NCBI GenBank assembly: GCA_013177795.1
Contig: JABLXY010000003.1
Coordinates: 637,578-701,577, forward strand
DNA: 64,000 bases
Direction: 5' to 3'
Source of the DNA: Syntrophaceae bacterium
Lineage (GTDB): Bacteria; Desulfobacterota; Syntrophia; Syntrophales; UBA2192
Below are positions 57,328-64,000 of this stretch, in pieces (the stretch's first letter is position 1; every line of letters starts with the position of its first letter). Under the pieces are notes generated by a model that had not been told where the DNA came from, made no database searches, and saw nothing but the letters and a program-made list of their open reading frames with translations. Position numbers and translations under genes: made by a program.

Positions 57328-58287
57328 TCAGGCCTTCGCCGGCTTGCGGTAGACGCAGCAGACCCACTCCTTGTCGTCGATGACCCGGTGCAGGACCAGG
57401 TCGTCGCGGGTGAAGGCCTTCTCCACGTCCTGCCGGTTCTTCGCGATGATCCCCGAGATGACGAGGTAGCCGCCCCGTTCCATCAACTTGACGAGGTGCG
57501 ACTTGATCTTGATGAGGGTCTCCGCCGTGAGGTTGGCCGCGATCAGCTCGAAGCTGCCCTTGATCCGGGCCACGTCGCTGTTGACGATCACGACGCGGTC
57601 GCCCACGTGGTTGACGGCGACGTTCTTGTGGGCGATCTCCACGGCCTGCGGGTCGATGTCGACGCACAGGACGGTCGCAGCGCCGAGCTTGGCGGCAGAG
57701 ATGCCCAGGATCCCCGTCCCGGTTCCCACGTCGAGGACTCTCCACTTCTGGAAGGTGCGGTCCTTGAGCAGAATCTCCTCCATGGCCTGGAGGCACATGC
57801 TCGTGGAGGGGTGCTGGCCCGTGCCGAAGGCCATGCCGGGGTCGATCTCGATGACCGTCTCCCGGCCCGTCGCGGCGTAGCGTTCCCAGGAGGGCTTGAC
57901 GATGATGTTCTTGCTGATCCGCAGGGGCTTGAAGTAGCGCTTCCAGACCTCGCCCCACTGCGGGTCGACGATGACCTCCGTGTTGAAGCTGGGCTTCTCG
58001 AGGTCGGGGAAGAGCTCGGCCAGGCTGTCGATGTAAGCCTGTAGCCGGGCCGCGCGTTTCGCGTCGTCGGCGTCGGAGGGGAAATAGGCGTTGAGGACGC
58101 GCTCGTCCAGGGACTCCGGCTCGGGGAGATCGGAGCCCCCCGGCTCCAGGAACTCCTCGAAGACCCCCTGGGCCCCCATTTCGGTGAGGTAGTTCGAGAG
58201 GGCCTCCTCCAGCGCGGATGGGGTGTATAGCTTGAAACGGACCCATTTCTCCCGGGGTGCGGCCGACTTTTCCGAGCTGCCGGGCAT
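57328..58287 (-). CDS. prmA: ribosomal protein L11 methyltransferase
   Basis: 319 residues from ATG 58287 (GGAAGGAGGCATC upstream); the frame extends to 58308. The PrmA layout is seen: N-terminal substrate-recognition domain, then a Rossmann methyltransferase with VLDVGTGTGILGISAAK (SAM loop), VDIDPQAVEIA and AANLTAETL. It trimethylates ribosomal protein L11. Paired with rsmE in many bacteria. Confidence 0.92.
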   Translation of the reverse strand: MPGSSEKSAAPREKWVRFKLYTPSALEEALSNYLTEMGAQGVFEEFLEPGGSDLPEPESLDERVLNAYFPSDADDAKRAARLQAYIDSLAELFPDLEKPSFNTEVIVDPQWGEVWKRYFKPLRISKNIIVKPSWERYAATGRETVIEIDPGMAFGTGQHPSTSMCLQAMEEILLKDRTFQKWRVLDVGTGTGILGISAAKLGAATVLCVDIDPQAVEIAHKNVAVNHVGDRVVIVNSDVARIKGSFELIAANLTAETLIKIKSHLVKLMERGGYLVISGIIAKNRQDVEKAFTRDDLVLHRVIDDKEWVCCVYRKPAKA

Positions 58288-58487
58288 GATGCCTCCTTCC
58301 GGTGTCATCGTGCGGAAGACGGGGGCCTGTCTTGCGGGGATCCCCGAGAGGGCGAAGCGGGAAGACGCCCGCGCTTCCAGATGGGTCTATAGCCTTTTTT
58401 TCGAGAGATTTCAAGCAGCTTGAATTTTGAAACCCGTCGTGATAGCGTCATCGGACACTGTTGTTTACAGGGAAAATTGCAGGTTTC

Positions 58488-59219
58488 ATGCGATATTACC
58501 CGGTCGGCCTCGACATCCTCAATCGGCGCTGTCTCGTCGTCGGCGGCGGCGAGGTGGGGCAGCGCAAGACGGAGCGCCTCCTCGAGTGCGGTGCCCGTGT
58601 GACCGTCGTGGGAAAGAAGCTCACGCCGGCCCTCAAACGGCTCGTGCGTGCGGGCCGCGTGAGCCACGTGGCGGAAGATTACGGCGAGGCCCAGCTCGAC
58701 GGCGCCTTTCTCGTGATCGGGGCGACGGACGACCGTGCGGTCAATGACCGGATCTTCCGCGACGCGCGCCGTCGGGGGGTCCTGGCCAACATCGTCGATG
58801 ACCCGGAGCGCTGCGACTTCATCCTGCCCGCCCTGTGCCGGCAGGGGGACCTGGTGATCACCGTCGCGACGGGGGGCAGGAGCCCGGCCCTGGCCAAGAA
58901 GCTCCGGAAGGAGCTCGAGGAGCGCTACGGGCCCGAGTACGGGGTGCTCCTGAGGCTCCTGGGCGAGGTCCGCGGCCGCGTCATCGAGCGCGGGGAGGGG
59001 CCGGACGAGAACCGGAAGATCTTCGAGGCCCTCGTGGAATCCGACATCCTCGAGCGCATCCGCAGGGGACACTGGCGCAAGGTCGAGGAGACGGTGAGGA
59101 ACCTCGCCGGCGTGACCATCGACCTCCGGACGATTGCGGGTTCGGGCTCGGTGAAAAAAGGCAAGGGCGCCGGCCGCAGGCGGCCCGGCGGGAAGGGTCC
59201 TGAAAACAGGGGCAGATGA
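58488..59219 (+). CDS. precorrin-2 dehydrogenase / sirohydrochlorin ferrochelatase (CysG N-terminal type)
   Basis: 243 residues from ATG 58488. A Rossmann NAD-binding part (LVVGGGEVGQRKTERLLECGA) with DDRAVNDRIF and the NIVDDPERCDFILPA segment matches Met8/CysG-N enzymes that turn precorrin-2 into sirohydrochlorin (and siroheme). The C-terminal tail is Gly/Arg/Lys-rich and likely disordered. The stop overlaps the next start, so it belongs to the heme/siroheme operon. Confidence 0.88.
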   Translation: MRYYPVGLDILNRRCLVVGGGEVGQRKTERLLECGARVTVVGKKLTPALKRLVRAGRVSHVAEDYGEAQLDGAFLVIGATDDRAVNDRIFRDARRRGVLANIVDDPERCDFILPALCRQGDLVITVATGGRSPALAKKLRKELEERYGPEYGVLLRLLGEVRGRVIERGEGPDENRKIFEALVESDILERIRRGHWRKVEETVRNLAGVTIDLRTIAGSGSVKKGKGAGRRRPGGKGPENRGR

Positions 59220-60034
59220 TGGAGGCACTGTTTTTCAAAGCGGCCCTGGCGGCCTACCTGGCGGCAACGGCGGGCTACCTCGCGTCTCTCGTGGCCCGGC
59301 GCGTCATGGTGGCCAGGATCGCCACGTGGGTGCTCGGCCTTGCCGCGGCGCTCCACGCCGTCCATTTCCTGGGCGTCTGCGCCGAGAGGGGGTTCAACGT
59401 GGCCGTGAACGTCTTCGAGGCCGCCTCCCTCTTCGCCTGGATCGTCTCGGGCGCCTATCTCGCCTTCCAGGTGCGGACCAAGACGAGGGTTCTCGGGGCC
59501 ATCGTGGCACCGTTCGCCGCGCTGCTCATGATGGTTGCGTCGCTGGGCGTCGAGGGGACCATGGCCATCCCCGACGCCCTGCAGGGCAGGCTGGTGCCGA
59601 TCCACGTCACGCTCTCGATCCTCGGCCAGGGGCTCTTCGCCCTCGCCTCGCTCGCGGGGGTCATGTACTGCATCCAGGACCGCCAGATCCGCCGGCGCCG
59701 CATGGGGCGCCTGGCCCGCTACCTGCCGTCGCTGGGGGATCTGGACCGGATCAATCACGCGGGACTCCTGTGGGGGTTCCCCCTGCTCACCCTGGGTCTC
59801 ATCGCCGGGTCCGTCTGGGCCGCATCGGCCTGGGGCGGGAGCAACTGGGTTTCGGACCCCAAGACGGTCTGGTCCTTTGCCGTGTGGTGCATCTACGCCT
59901 TTCTGCTGCATCAGCGGCTCGCCATCGGGTGGAAAGGGCGGAAGATCGCCGTGCTGTCCATCGCCGCCCTCGTCGTGCTCATCTCGGCGTTCATCGGCGT
60001 GAACTTCATGAGCACGGTGCACAGGTTCACGTGA
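59216..60034 (+). CDS. hemX: HemX/CcsA-like cytochrome c assembly membrane protein
   Basis: 272 residues with eight predicted membrane helices. The WWD-like loop GGSNWVSDPKTVWSF (usual WGxxWxWDPKExW) and flanking His residues (ALHAVHFL) mark the CcsA/HemX superfamily. Beside hemA, it fits HemX, thought to affect glutamyl-tRNA reductase levels, but a heme-handling role is also possible. Overlaps the previous stop by 4 bp. Confidence 0.85.
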   Translation: MMEALFFKAALAAYLAATAGYLASLVARRVMVARIATWVLGLAAALHAVHFLGVCAERGFNVAVNVFEAASLFAWIVSGAYLAFQVRTKTRVLGAIVAPFAALLMMVASLGVEGTMAIPDALQGRLVPIHVTLSILGQGLFALASLAGVMYCIQDRQIRRRRMGRLARYLPSLGDLDRINHAGLLWGFPLLTLGLIAGSVWAASAWGGSNWVSDPKTVWSFAVWCIYAFLLHQRLAIGWKGRKIAVLSIAALVVLISAFIGVNFMSTVHRFT

Positions 60035-60064
60035 GGAAGCAGGAATTGTCCCCCTCACCCCGTC

Positions 60065-60081
60065 CCTCTCCCTCGGAGAGG
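60065..60081. repeat. REP-like hairpin (CCTCTCC/GGAGAGG)
   Basis: CCTCTCC (60065-60071) pairs with GGAGAGG (60075-60081), in the gap between hemX and hemA. It resembles the hairpins near 1017/2757 and 2801-2821, pointing to a genome-wide intergenic repeat. Confidence 0.4.
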
Positions 60082-60119
60082 CGAGGGATCCCGAAGGGTG
60101 GAGGGAAGTGATTTTTCAT

Positions 60120-61454
60120 ATGAACGTCATCCTCGTCGGCATGAACCACAAGACGGCGCCGCTGGAGATCCGGGAGCGTCTCTCGTTTTCCTGGGGCGAC
60201 GGCCTGCGCCCGCACGAGGAGCTCCTCAAGTCGCCGGCCGTCAAGGAGGTCCTCTACCTCTCGACGTGCAACCGTGTCGAGGTCCTCGTACGGGCCGAGG
60301 ACATGGAAGAGGCCATCGCCCGGGTGAAGTCCTTCATCCTCCGGCACGGCAACCTCGCCGCCGAGGAGCTGGAGAAGTGCCTCTACGTCTATTGCGGCGG
60401 CGACGCCGTGCGCCACCTCTTCCGGGTCGCCTCGAGCCTGGACTCCATGGTCATGGGCGAGCCCCAGATCCTCGGGCAGGTCAAGGATGCCTACCGCAGC
60501 TGCGTGGAGCAGAAGGCCTCGGGGATCATCCTCAACAAGCTGCTCCACCATGCCTTCCGCACGGCCAAGCGCGTGCGGACGGAGACGGCCATCGCGAGCA
60601 ACGCCGTCTCGGTGGGCTTCGCCGCCGTGGAGATGGCGAAGAAGATCCTGGGGAGCCTGGAGGGCAGGACGGTGCTGCTCGTGGGCGCAGGAGAGATGTC
60701 GGAGCTTGCCGCGCGGCACCTGGTCAGCAACGGGGCGGGGAGCGTCATCGTGGCCAACCGCACCTACGCGCGGGCCGTGCAGGTCGCCGAGGAGATCCAC
60801 GGGGTCCCGGTGGGCTTCGACCAGCTCGAGGAGAAGCTCCGGGAGGCCGACATCGTCATCAGCTCCACGGGCGCCGCGGGCTACATCCTCACCCCGGCGA
60901 TGGTCCAGGGCGCGCTCAGGCGCCGGAAGAACCGCCTGCTCTTCATCATCGACATCGCCGTGCCGCGAGACGTGGACCCCGAGGTGGGCCGGATCGACAA
61001 CGTCTACCTCTTCAACATCGACGATCTGCAAGGGGTGGTCGACGAGAACGTGCGCAACCGCCTCCAGGAGGCCGAGAAGGCCGAGGGGATCATCGATGAG
61101 GAGGTCCTGAAGTTCGCCGAGTGGTACAACACCCTCGAGGTGGTTCCCACGATCGTGTCGCTGCGGGAGAAGGTGGAGTCGATCATGCGCGCCGAGATGG
61201 AGAGGTCGGGGTCGTGGCTGAGGACCCTCTCGGAGGAGGACCGGAGGAACATCGAGATCCTCGCGACGCAGATCATCAACAAGATCCTTCACGACCCCGT
61301 CACGGGGCTCAAGGAGGAGAGCCAGACCAACGGGGCGATGCCCTACGTGGCGGCCATCCGGAAATTGTTCAGACTCGGCTCCGAGGATGTTTCAGAACCG
61401 GAGGATGGTCCGGATCGTTCTGCGGACGGGGAAGGTGAGAAGGTGAGAAGGTAA
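60120..61454 (+). CDS. hemA: glutamyl-tRNA reductase
   Basis: 444 residues from ATG 60120 (MNVILVGMNHKTAPLEIRER); GTG 60108 is an alternative. The catalytic Cys50 lies in YLSTCNRVEV, followed by GEPQILGQVKDAY, an NADPH-binding LLVGAGEMSELAARHL and the C-terminal dimerisation helices. It makes glutamate-1-semialdehyde from glutamyl-tRNA, the first committed step of C5-pathway tetrapyrrole synthesis. The last ~30 residues are an acidic extension. Confidence 0.95.
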   Translation: MNVILVGMNHKTAPLEIRERLSFSWGDGLRPHEELLKSPAVKEVLYLSTCNRVEVLVRAEDMEEAIARVKSFILRHGNLAAEELEKCLYVYCGGDAVRHLFRVASSLDSMVMGEPQILGQVKDAYRSCVEQKASGIILNKLLHHAFRTAKRVRTETAIASNAVSVGFAAVEMAKKILGSLEGRTVLLVGAGEMSELAARHLVSNGAGSVIVANRTYARAVQVAEEIHGVPVGFDQLEEKLREADIVISSTGAAGYILTPAMVQGALRRRKNRLLFIIDIAVPRDVDPEVGRIDNVYLFNIDDLQGVVDENVRNRLQEAEKAEGIIDEEVLKFAEWYNTLEVVPTIVSLREKVESIMRAEMERSGSWLRTLSEEDRRNIEILATQIINKILHDPVTGLKEESQTNGAMPYVAAIRKLFRLGSEDVSEPEDGPDRSADGEGEKVRR

Positions 61455-61490
61455 GAAGGTAAGAAGGTAAGAAGGTAAGAAGGTAAGAAG
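61435..61490 (+). repeat. 8-bp microsatellite (GGTRAGAA x7)
   Basis: Two GGTGAGAA units (61435-61450) followed by five GGTAAGAA units (61451-61490). It runs from the 3' end of hemA across its stop into the gap, so unit number changes would alter the hemA C-terminus. An inverted copy AAGAAGGTTGGA/TCCAACCTTCTT (61486-61497, 61529-61540) follows. Confidence 0.75.
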
Positions 61491-61593
61491 GTTGGATATG
61501 GCGGGAGTCATCGCATGCTGGATGCTTGTCCAACCTTCTTAACCTCAAACCCTCTTACCCTCTGATTGCCGGAGGGCTTGAGACGGTGGACCC

Positions 61594-62565
61594 ATGGTCG
61601 GCGCTGGAGAATCAACGCGTAAGGGAGAAGGCACCATCGGACGGGTACTGAAAGTCGGGACGCGGGGAAGCCCGCTGGCCCTCAAGCAGGCGGGCATCGT
61701 CATGGAGGAGCTTCGGCGGCGCCGCCCGGGCCTCACCCTGGACGTCCACGTGATCAAGACGACGGGCGACAGGATGCAGGACGTGGCGCTCGCCCGGATC
61801 GGCGGCAAGGGGGTCTTCGTGAAGGAACTCGAGGAGGCGCTCCTCGAGCGGCGCATCGACCTGGCGATCCACAGCATGAAGGACGTGCCGGCCCTCCTGC
61901 CGGAAGGCCTGGAGATCGCGGCGATGCTCGAGCGGGAGGACCCGCGGGATGTCCTCATCTCGAGGGGGAACTTCAAGCTGGAGCGGATTCCCCAGGGGGC
62001 CCGCATCGGCACGGGATCCCTGCGGAGGGGCTGCCAGCTGAAGAACATCTACATGGACGTGGAGATCGTCCCCATCCGCGGCAACCTCGACACGCGGATC
62101 AAGAAAATCGAGCGGGACAACCTCGACGGGATCATCGTGGCGGCGGCGGGCCTGAAGCGCATGGGCTGGCAGGACCGCGCCTCGCAGTTCATCCCCCCGG
62201 AGATCATGACGCCCGCCATCGGGCAGGGGGCCCTCGGGGTCGAGGTGCGCCGCGGCGAGGATGTCGGGGAGATCGTCTCCGTGCTCAACCACGAGCGGAC
62301 CTTCACCGAGGTGAGCGCCGAGCGGGCCTTCCTGGCCGTATTCGGCGCGGGCTGCCAGGTCCCCATCGCGGCCTACGGGAAGGTCGAGAAGGACTCGATC
62401 ACCGTGACGGGACTCGTGGGGAGCCTCGACGGCCGGATGCTCGTCAAGGACCGCGTCCGCGGGCCCGCCGCCGAGGCGGAGCAGATGGGCCGAATCCTGG
62501 CGGAGCGGATCCTGGCCGCAGGGGGCCGGCAGATCATCGACGAGGTCTACAGGCGGCTTTCGTAG
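61594..62565 (+). CDS. hemC: porphobilinogen deaminase
   Basis: 323 residues from ATG 61594; the family normally begins near KVGTRGSPLALKQAG, so ~20 residues are extra. Recognisable blocks are SMKDVPALLPEGLE, DVLISRGNF, GTGSLRRGCQL and the cofactor Cys in FGAGCQVPIA, which holds the dipyrromethane primer. Polymerises four porphobilinogen units into hydroxymethylbilane. Follows hemA by 139 bp. Confidence 0.95.
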   Translation: MVGAGESTRKGEGTIGRVLKVGTRGSPLALKQAGIVMEELRRRRPGLTLDVHVIKTTGDRMQDVALARIGGKGVFVKELEEALLERRIDLAIHSMKDVPALLPEGLEIAAMLEREDPRDVLISRGNFKLERIPQGARIGTGSLRRGCQLKNIYMDVEIVPIRGNLDTRIKKIERDNLDGIIVAAAGLKRMGWQDRASQFIPPEIMTPAIGQGALGVEVRRGEDVGEIVSVLNHERTFTEVSAERAFLAVFGAGCQVPIAAYGKVEKDSITVTGLVGSLDGRMLVKDRVRGPAAEAEQMGRILAERILAAGGRQIIDEVYRRLS

Positions 62566-62666
62566 AGGAAGGGAACAGGACCGTCCTGCCGCCTGTAACC
62601 TGTCGCCTGCCGCCCGGTCCGCGAAACGTTGACTCGATTGCCGGCACGAAAGATTGGGAGACCGAT

Positions 62667-64000
62667 TTGACAGAAAAAGGTAAGGTGTTCATCATCGGTG
62701 CGGGCCCCGGGGACCCCGGCCTGATCACGCTGCGCGGCATCGAGTGCATCGCGCAGGCCGATGCCGTCGTCTACGACTACCTCGCGAACGAGGAGATCCT
62801 CCGCCATGCCCGGAAGGACGCCCGCCTCATCTACGTGGGCAAGAAAGGCGGCGATCACACGCTCCCCCAGGGCGAGATCAACCGGATCCTCGTCGACGAG
62901 GCCCTCAAGGGCCTGACCGTTGCCCGCCTCAAGGGCGGGGACCCGTTCATCTTCGGCCGCGGGGGCGAGGAGGCCGAGGTGCTCCGGGAGGCCGGGATCC
63001 CCTTCGAGGTCGTCCCGGGCGTGACGTCGGCCATCGCGGTGCCGGCCTTCGCGGGCATCCCGCTGACGCACCGGGGGTACACCTCGACGGTGGCCTTCGT
63101 GACGGGGCACGAGGACCCTACGAAGGAAAAGAGCGACATCGACTGGGCGGCGCTCGCCGGCATCGGCACCCTCGTCTTCCTCATGGGGGTCAAGAACCTC
63201 GCGAACATCGCGCGGAACCTCGTCGAGGGCGGCAAGGCACCCGAAACGCCCGCGGCCCTGATCCGCTGGGGGACGACCCCCGGGCAGCAGACGCTCACCG
63301 GGACGCTGGCCGACATCGCGGCAAAGGCGAAAAAGGAGGGATTCACGCCGCCGTCGATCCTCGTGGTGGGCGAGGTGGTCGCGCTGCGGCCGAAGCTCGA
63401 CTGGTTCGAGGCGAGGCCCCTCTTCGGCAAGGGCATCGTCGTCACGAGGCCCGAGGAGCAGGCGGGGGAGTTCGCCCGGCTGCTCGCCGCCGAGGGCGCG
63501 CAGGCGATCCTCTTCCCCACGATCCGCATCGCCCCTCCCGAGAGGTGGGACGATGTCGACCGGGCCCTTGCGGGTCTGGGCGGGTACGACTGGGTCGTCT
63601 TCACGAGCGCAAACGGCGTGAAGCATTTCTTCGCGAGGCTCCGCGCGATGGGCGGGGACATCCGGGATCTGAAAGGGGTCCGCGTCTGCACGATCGGGCC
63701 GGCCACGGCGGCGGCCGTCGAGGGCCTGGGCATCCGCGTGGACCTCGTGCCCGGCGAGTACATCTCCGAGGGCGTCGTCCGGGCCTTCGCAAGCGTGGAC
63801 CTCCAGGGCAGGCGGGTTCTGCTGCCCCGCGCAGCCGAGGCGAGGGACGTCATCCCCGAGGGGCTCGCGAAAATGGGGGCCGCGGTGGACGTGGTGACCG
63901 TTTACCGGACGGTTCGCTCCGAGAGCCGCAGGGAGGAGCTGCAGGCGCTGCTCGACGCGGGCCGGGTGGACGTCGTGACCTTTACAAGCCCATCGACGGT
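62667..64000 (+). CDS. cobA/hemD: uroporphyrinogen-III methyltransferase/synthase fusion (3' partial)
   Basis: Open at the right edge. From TTG 62667 (GGGAG upstream), residues ~1-245 are SUMT ([64 protein letters not shown]). A HemD domain follows from about residue 255 ([30 protein letters not shown]). Two-step enzyme: forms uroporphyrinogen III, then precorrin-2, feeding the Met8-like enzyme at 58488 for siroheme. Confidence 0.93.
   Translation, partial: MTEKGKVFIIGAGPGDPGLITLRGIECIAQADAVVYDYLANEEILRHARKDARLIYVGKKGGDHTLPQGEINRILVDEALKGLTVARLKGGDPFIFGRGGEEAEVLREAGIPFEVVPGVTSAIAVPAFAGIPLTHRGYTSTVAFVTGHEDPTKEKSDIDWAALAGIGTLVFLMGVKNLANIARNLVEGGKAPETPAALIRWGTTPGQQTLTGTLADIAAKAKKEGFTPPSILVVGEVVALRPKLDWFEARPLFGKGIVVTRPEEQAGEFARLLAAEGAQAILFPTIRIAPPERWDDVDRALAGLGGYDWVVFTSANGVKHFFARLRAMGGDIRDLKGVRVCTIGPATAAAVEGLGIRVDLVPGEYISEGVVRAFASVDLQGRRVLLPRAAEARDVIPEGLAKMGAAVDVVTVYRTVRSESRREELQALLDAGRVDVVTFTSPST

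Overview
GC-rich bacterial chromosome segment with dense, often overlapping genes. The gene content (ADP-forming acyl-CoA synthetase, a hemX-hemA-hemC-cobA/hemD cluster, DUF1846 and TRIC-family proteins) would suit an anaerobic deltaproteobacterium (Desulfobacterota, Syntrophales-like). That assignment is an inference from gene types, not a measured match.

Layout. (1) 1-14.4 kb is host DNA: the end of an acyl-CoA synthetase gene, an IS1182-family insertion sequence set inside a split hairpin, a VapBC-type toxin-antitoxin pair, a cysteine hydrolase/zincin pair, a DUF697 membrane protein, a DMT transporter, an esterase, a large lipoprotein, a DUF1846 protein, a secreted collagen-like protein and a STAS protein. 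(2) 14.8-17.5 kb holds two decayed copies of a tRNA-Phe 3' end, each with a terminator. They border a DUF4143 ATPase and then a frameshifted RelE-like toxin and a TRIC channel gene. (3) 17,449-55,984 is a complete-looking 38.5 kb lambda-like tailed prophage between 62-bp identical att repeats. The right repeat is the 3' half of an intact tRNA-Phe(GAA). (4) 56-64 kb is host DNA again: an RDD membrane protein, rsmE and prmA on the minus strand, then siroheme/heme genes on the plus strand that run off the window.

The prophage reads: integrase, NYN-domain protein, zinc-ribbon membrane protein and repressor (minus strand); a divergent promoter with an operator-like dyad; small early genes, interrupted by two minus-strand genes; HTH and CII-like regulators; a large ParB-like protein; a D5-type helicase and a CHC2/Toprim primase on either side of eight GGAGGGTT/AACCCTCC repeats (likely origin); terminase; gpW-like connector, portal and a protease-capsid fusion; a lysis cassette placed inside the morphogenesis block; tail genes including a programmed -1 frameshift in the tail assembly chaperone and a lambda M-L-K-J-like tip; a run of small fibre or tip proteins ending in one with thirteen 22-residue repeats; and a lipoprotein gene next to attR.

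I found no CRISPR array and no rRNA. The most unusual features are the serial tRNA-Phe att copies, the repeat-rich putative origin, the reverse-oriented insertion in the early operon, the frameshift signal and the repeat fibre. I did not find a clearly new multi-gene system. The best unexplained candidates are the minus-strand early gene pair (21,320-21,853) and the NYN gene transcribed just ahead of the integrase.
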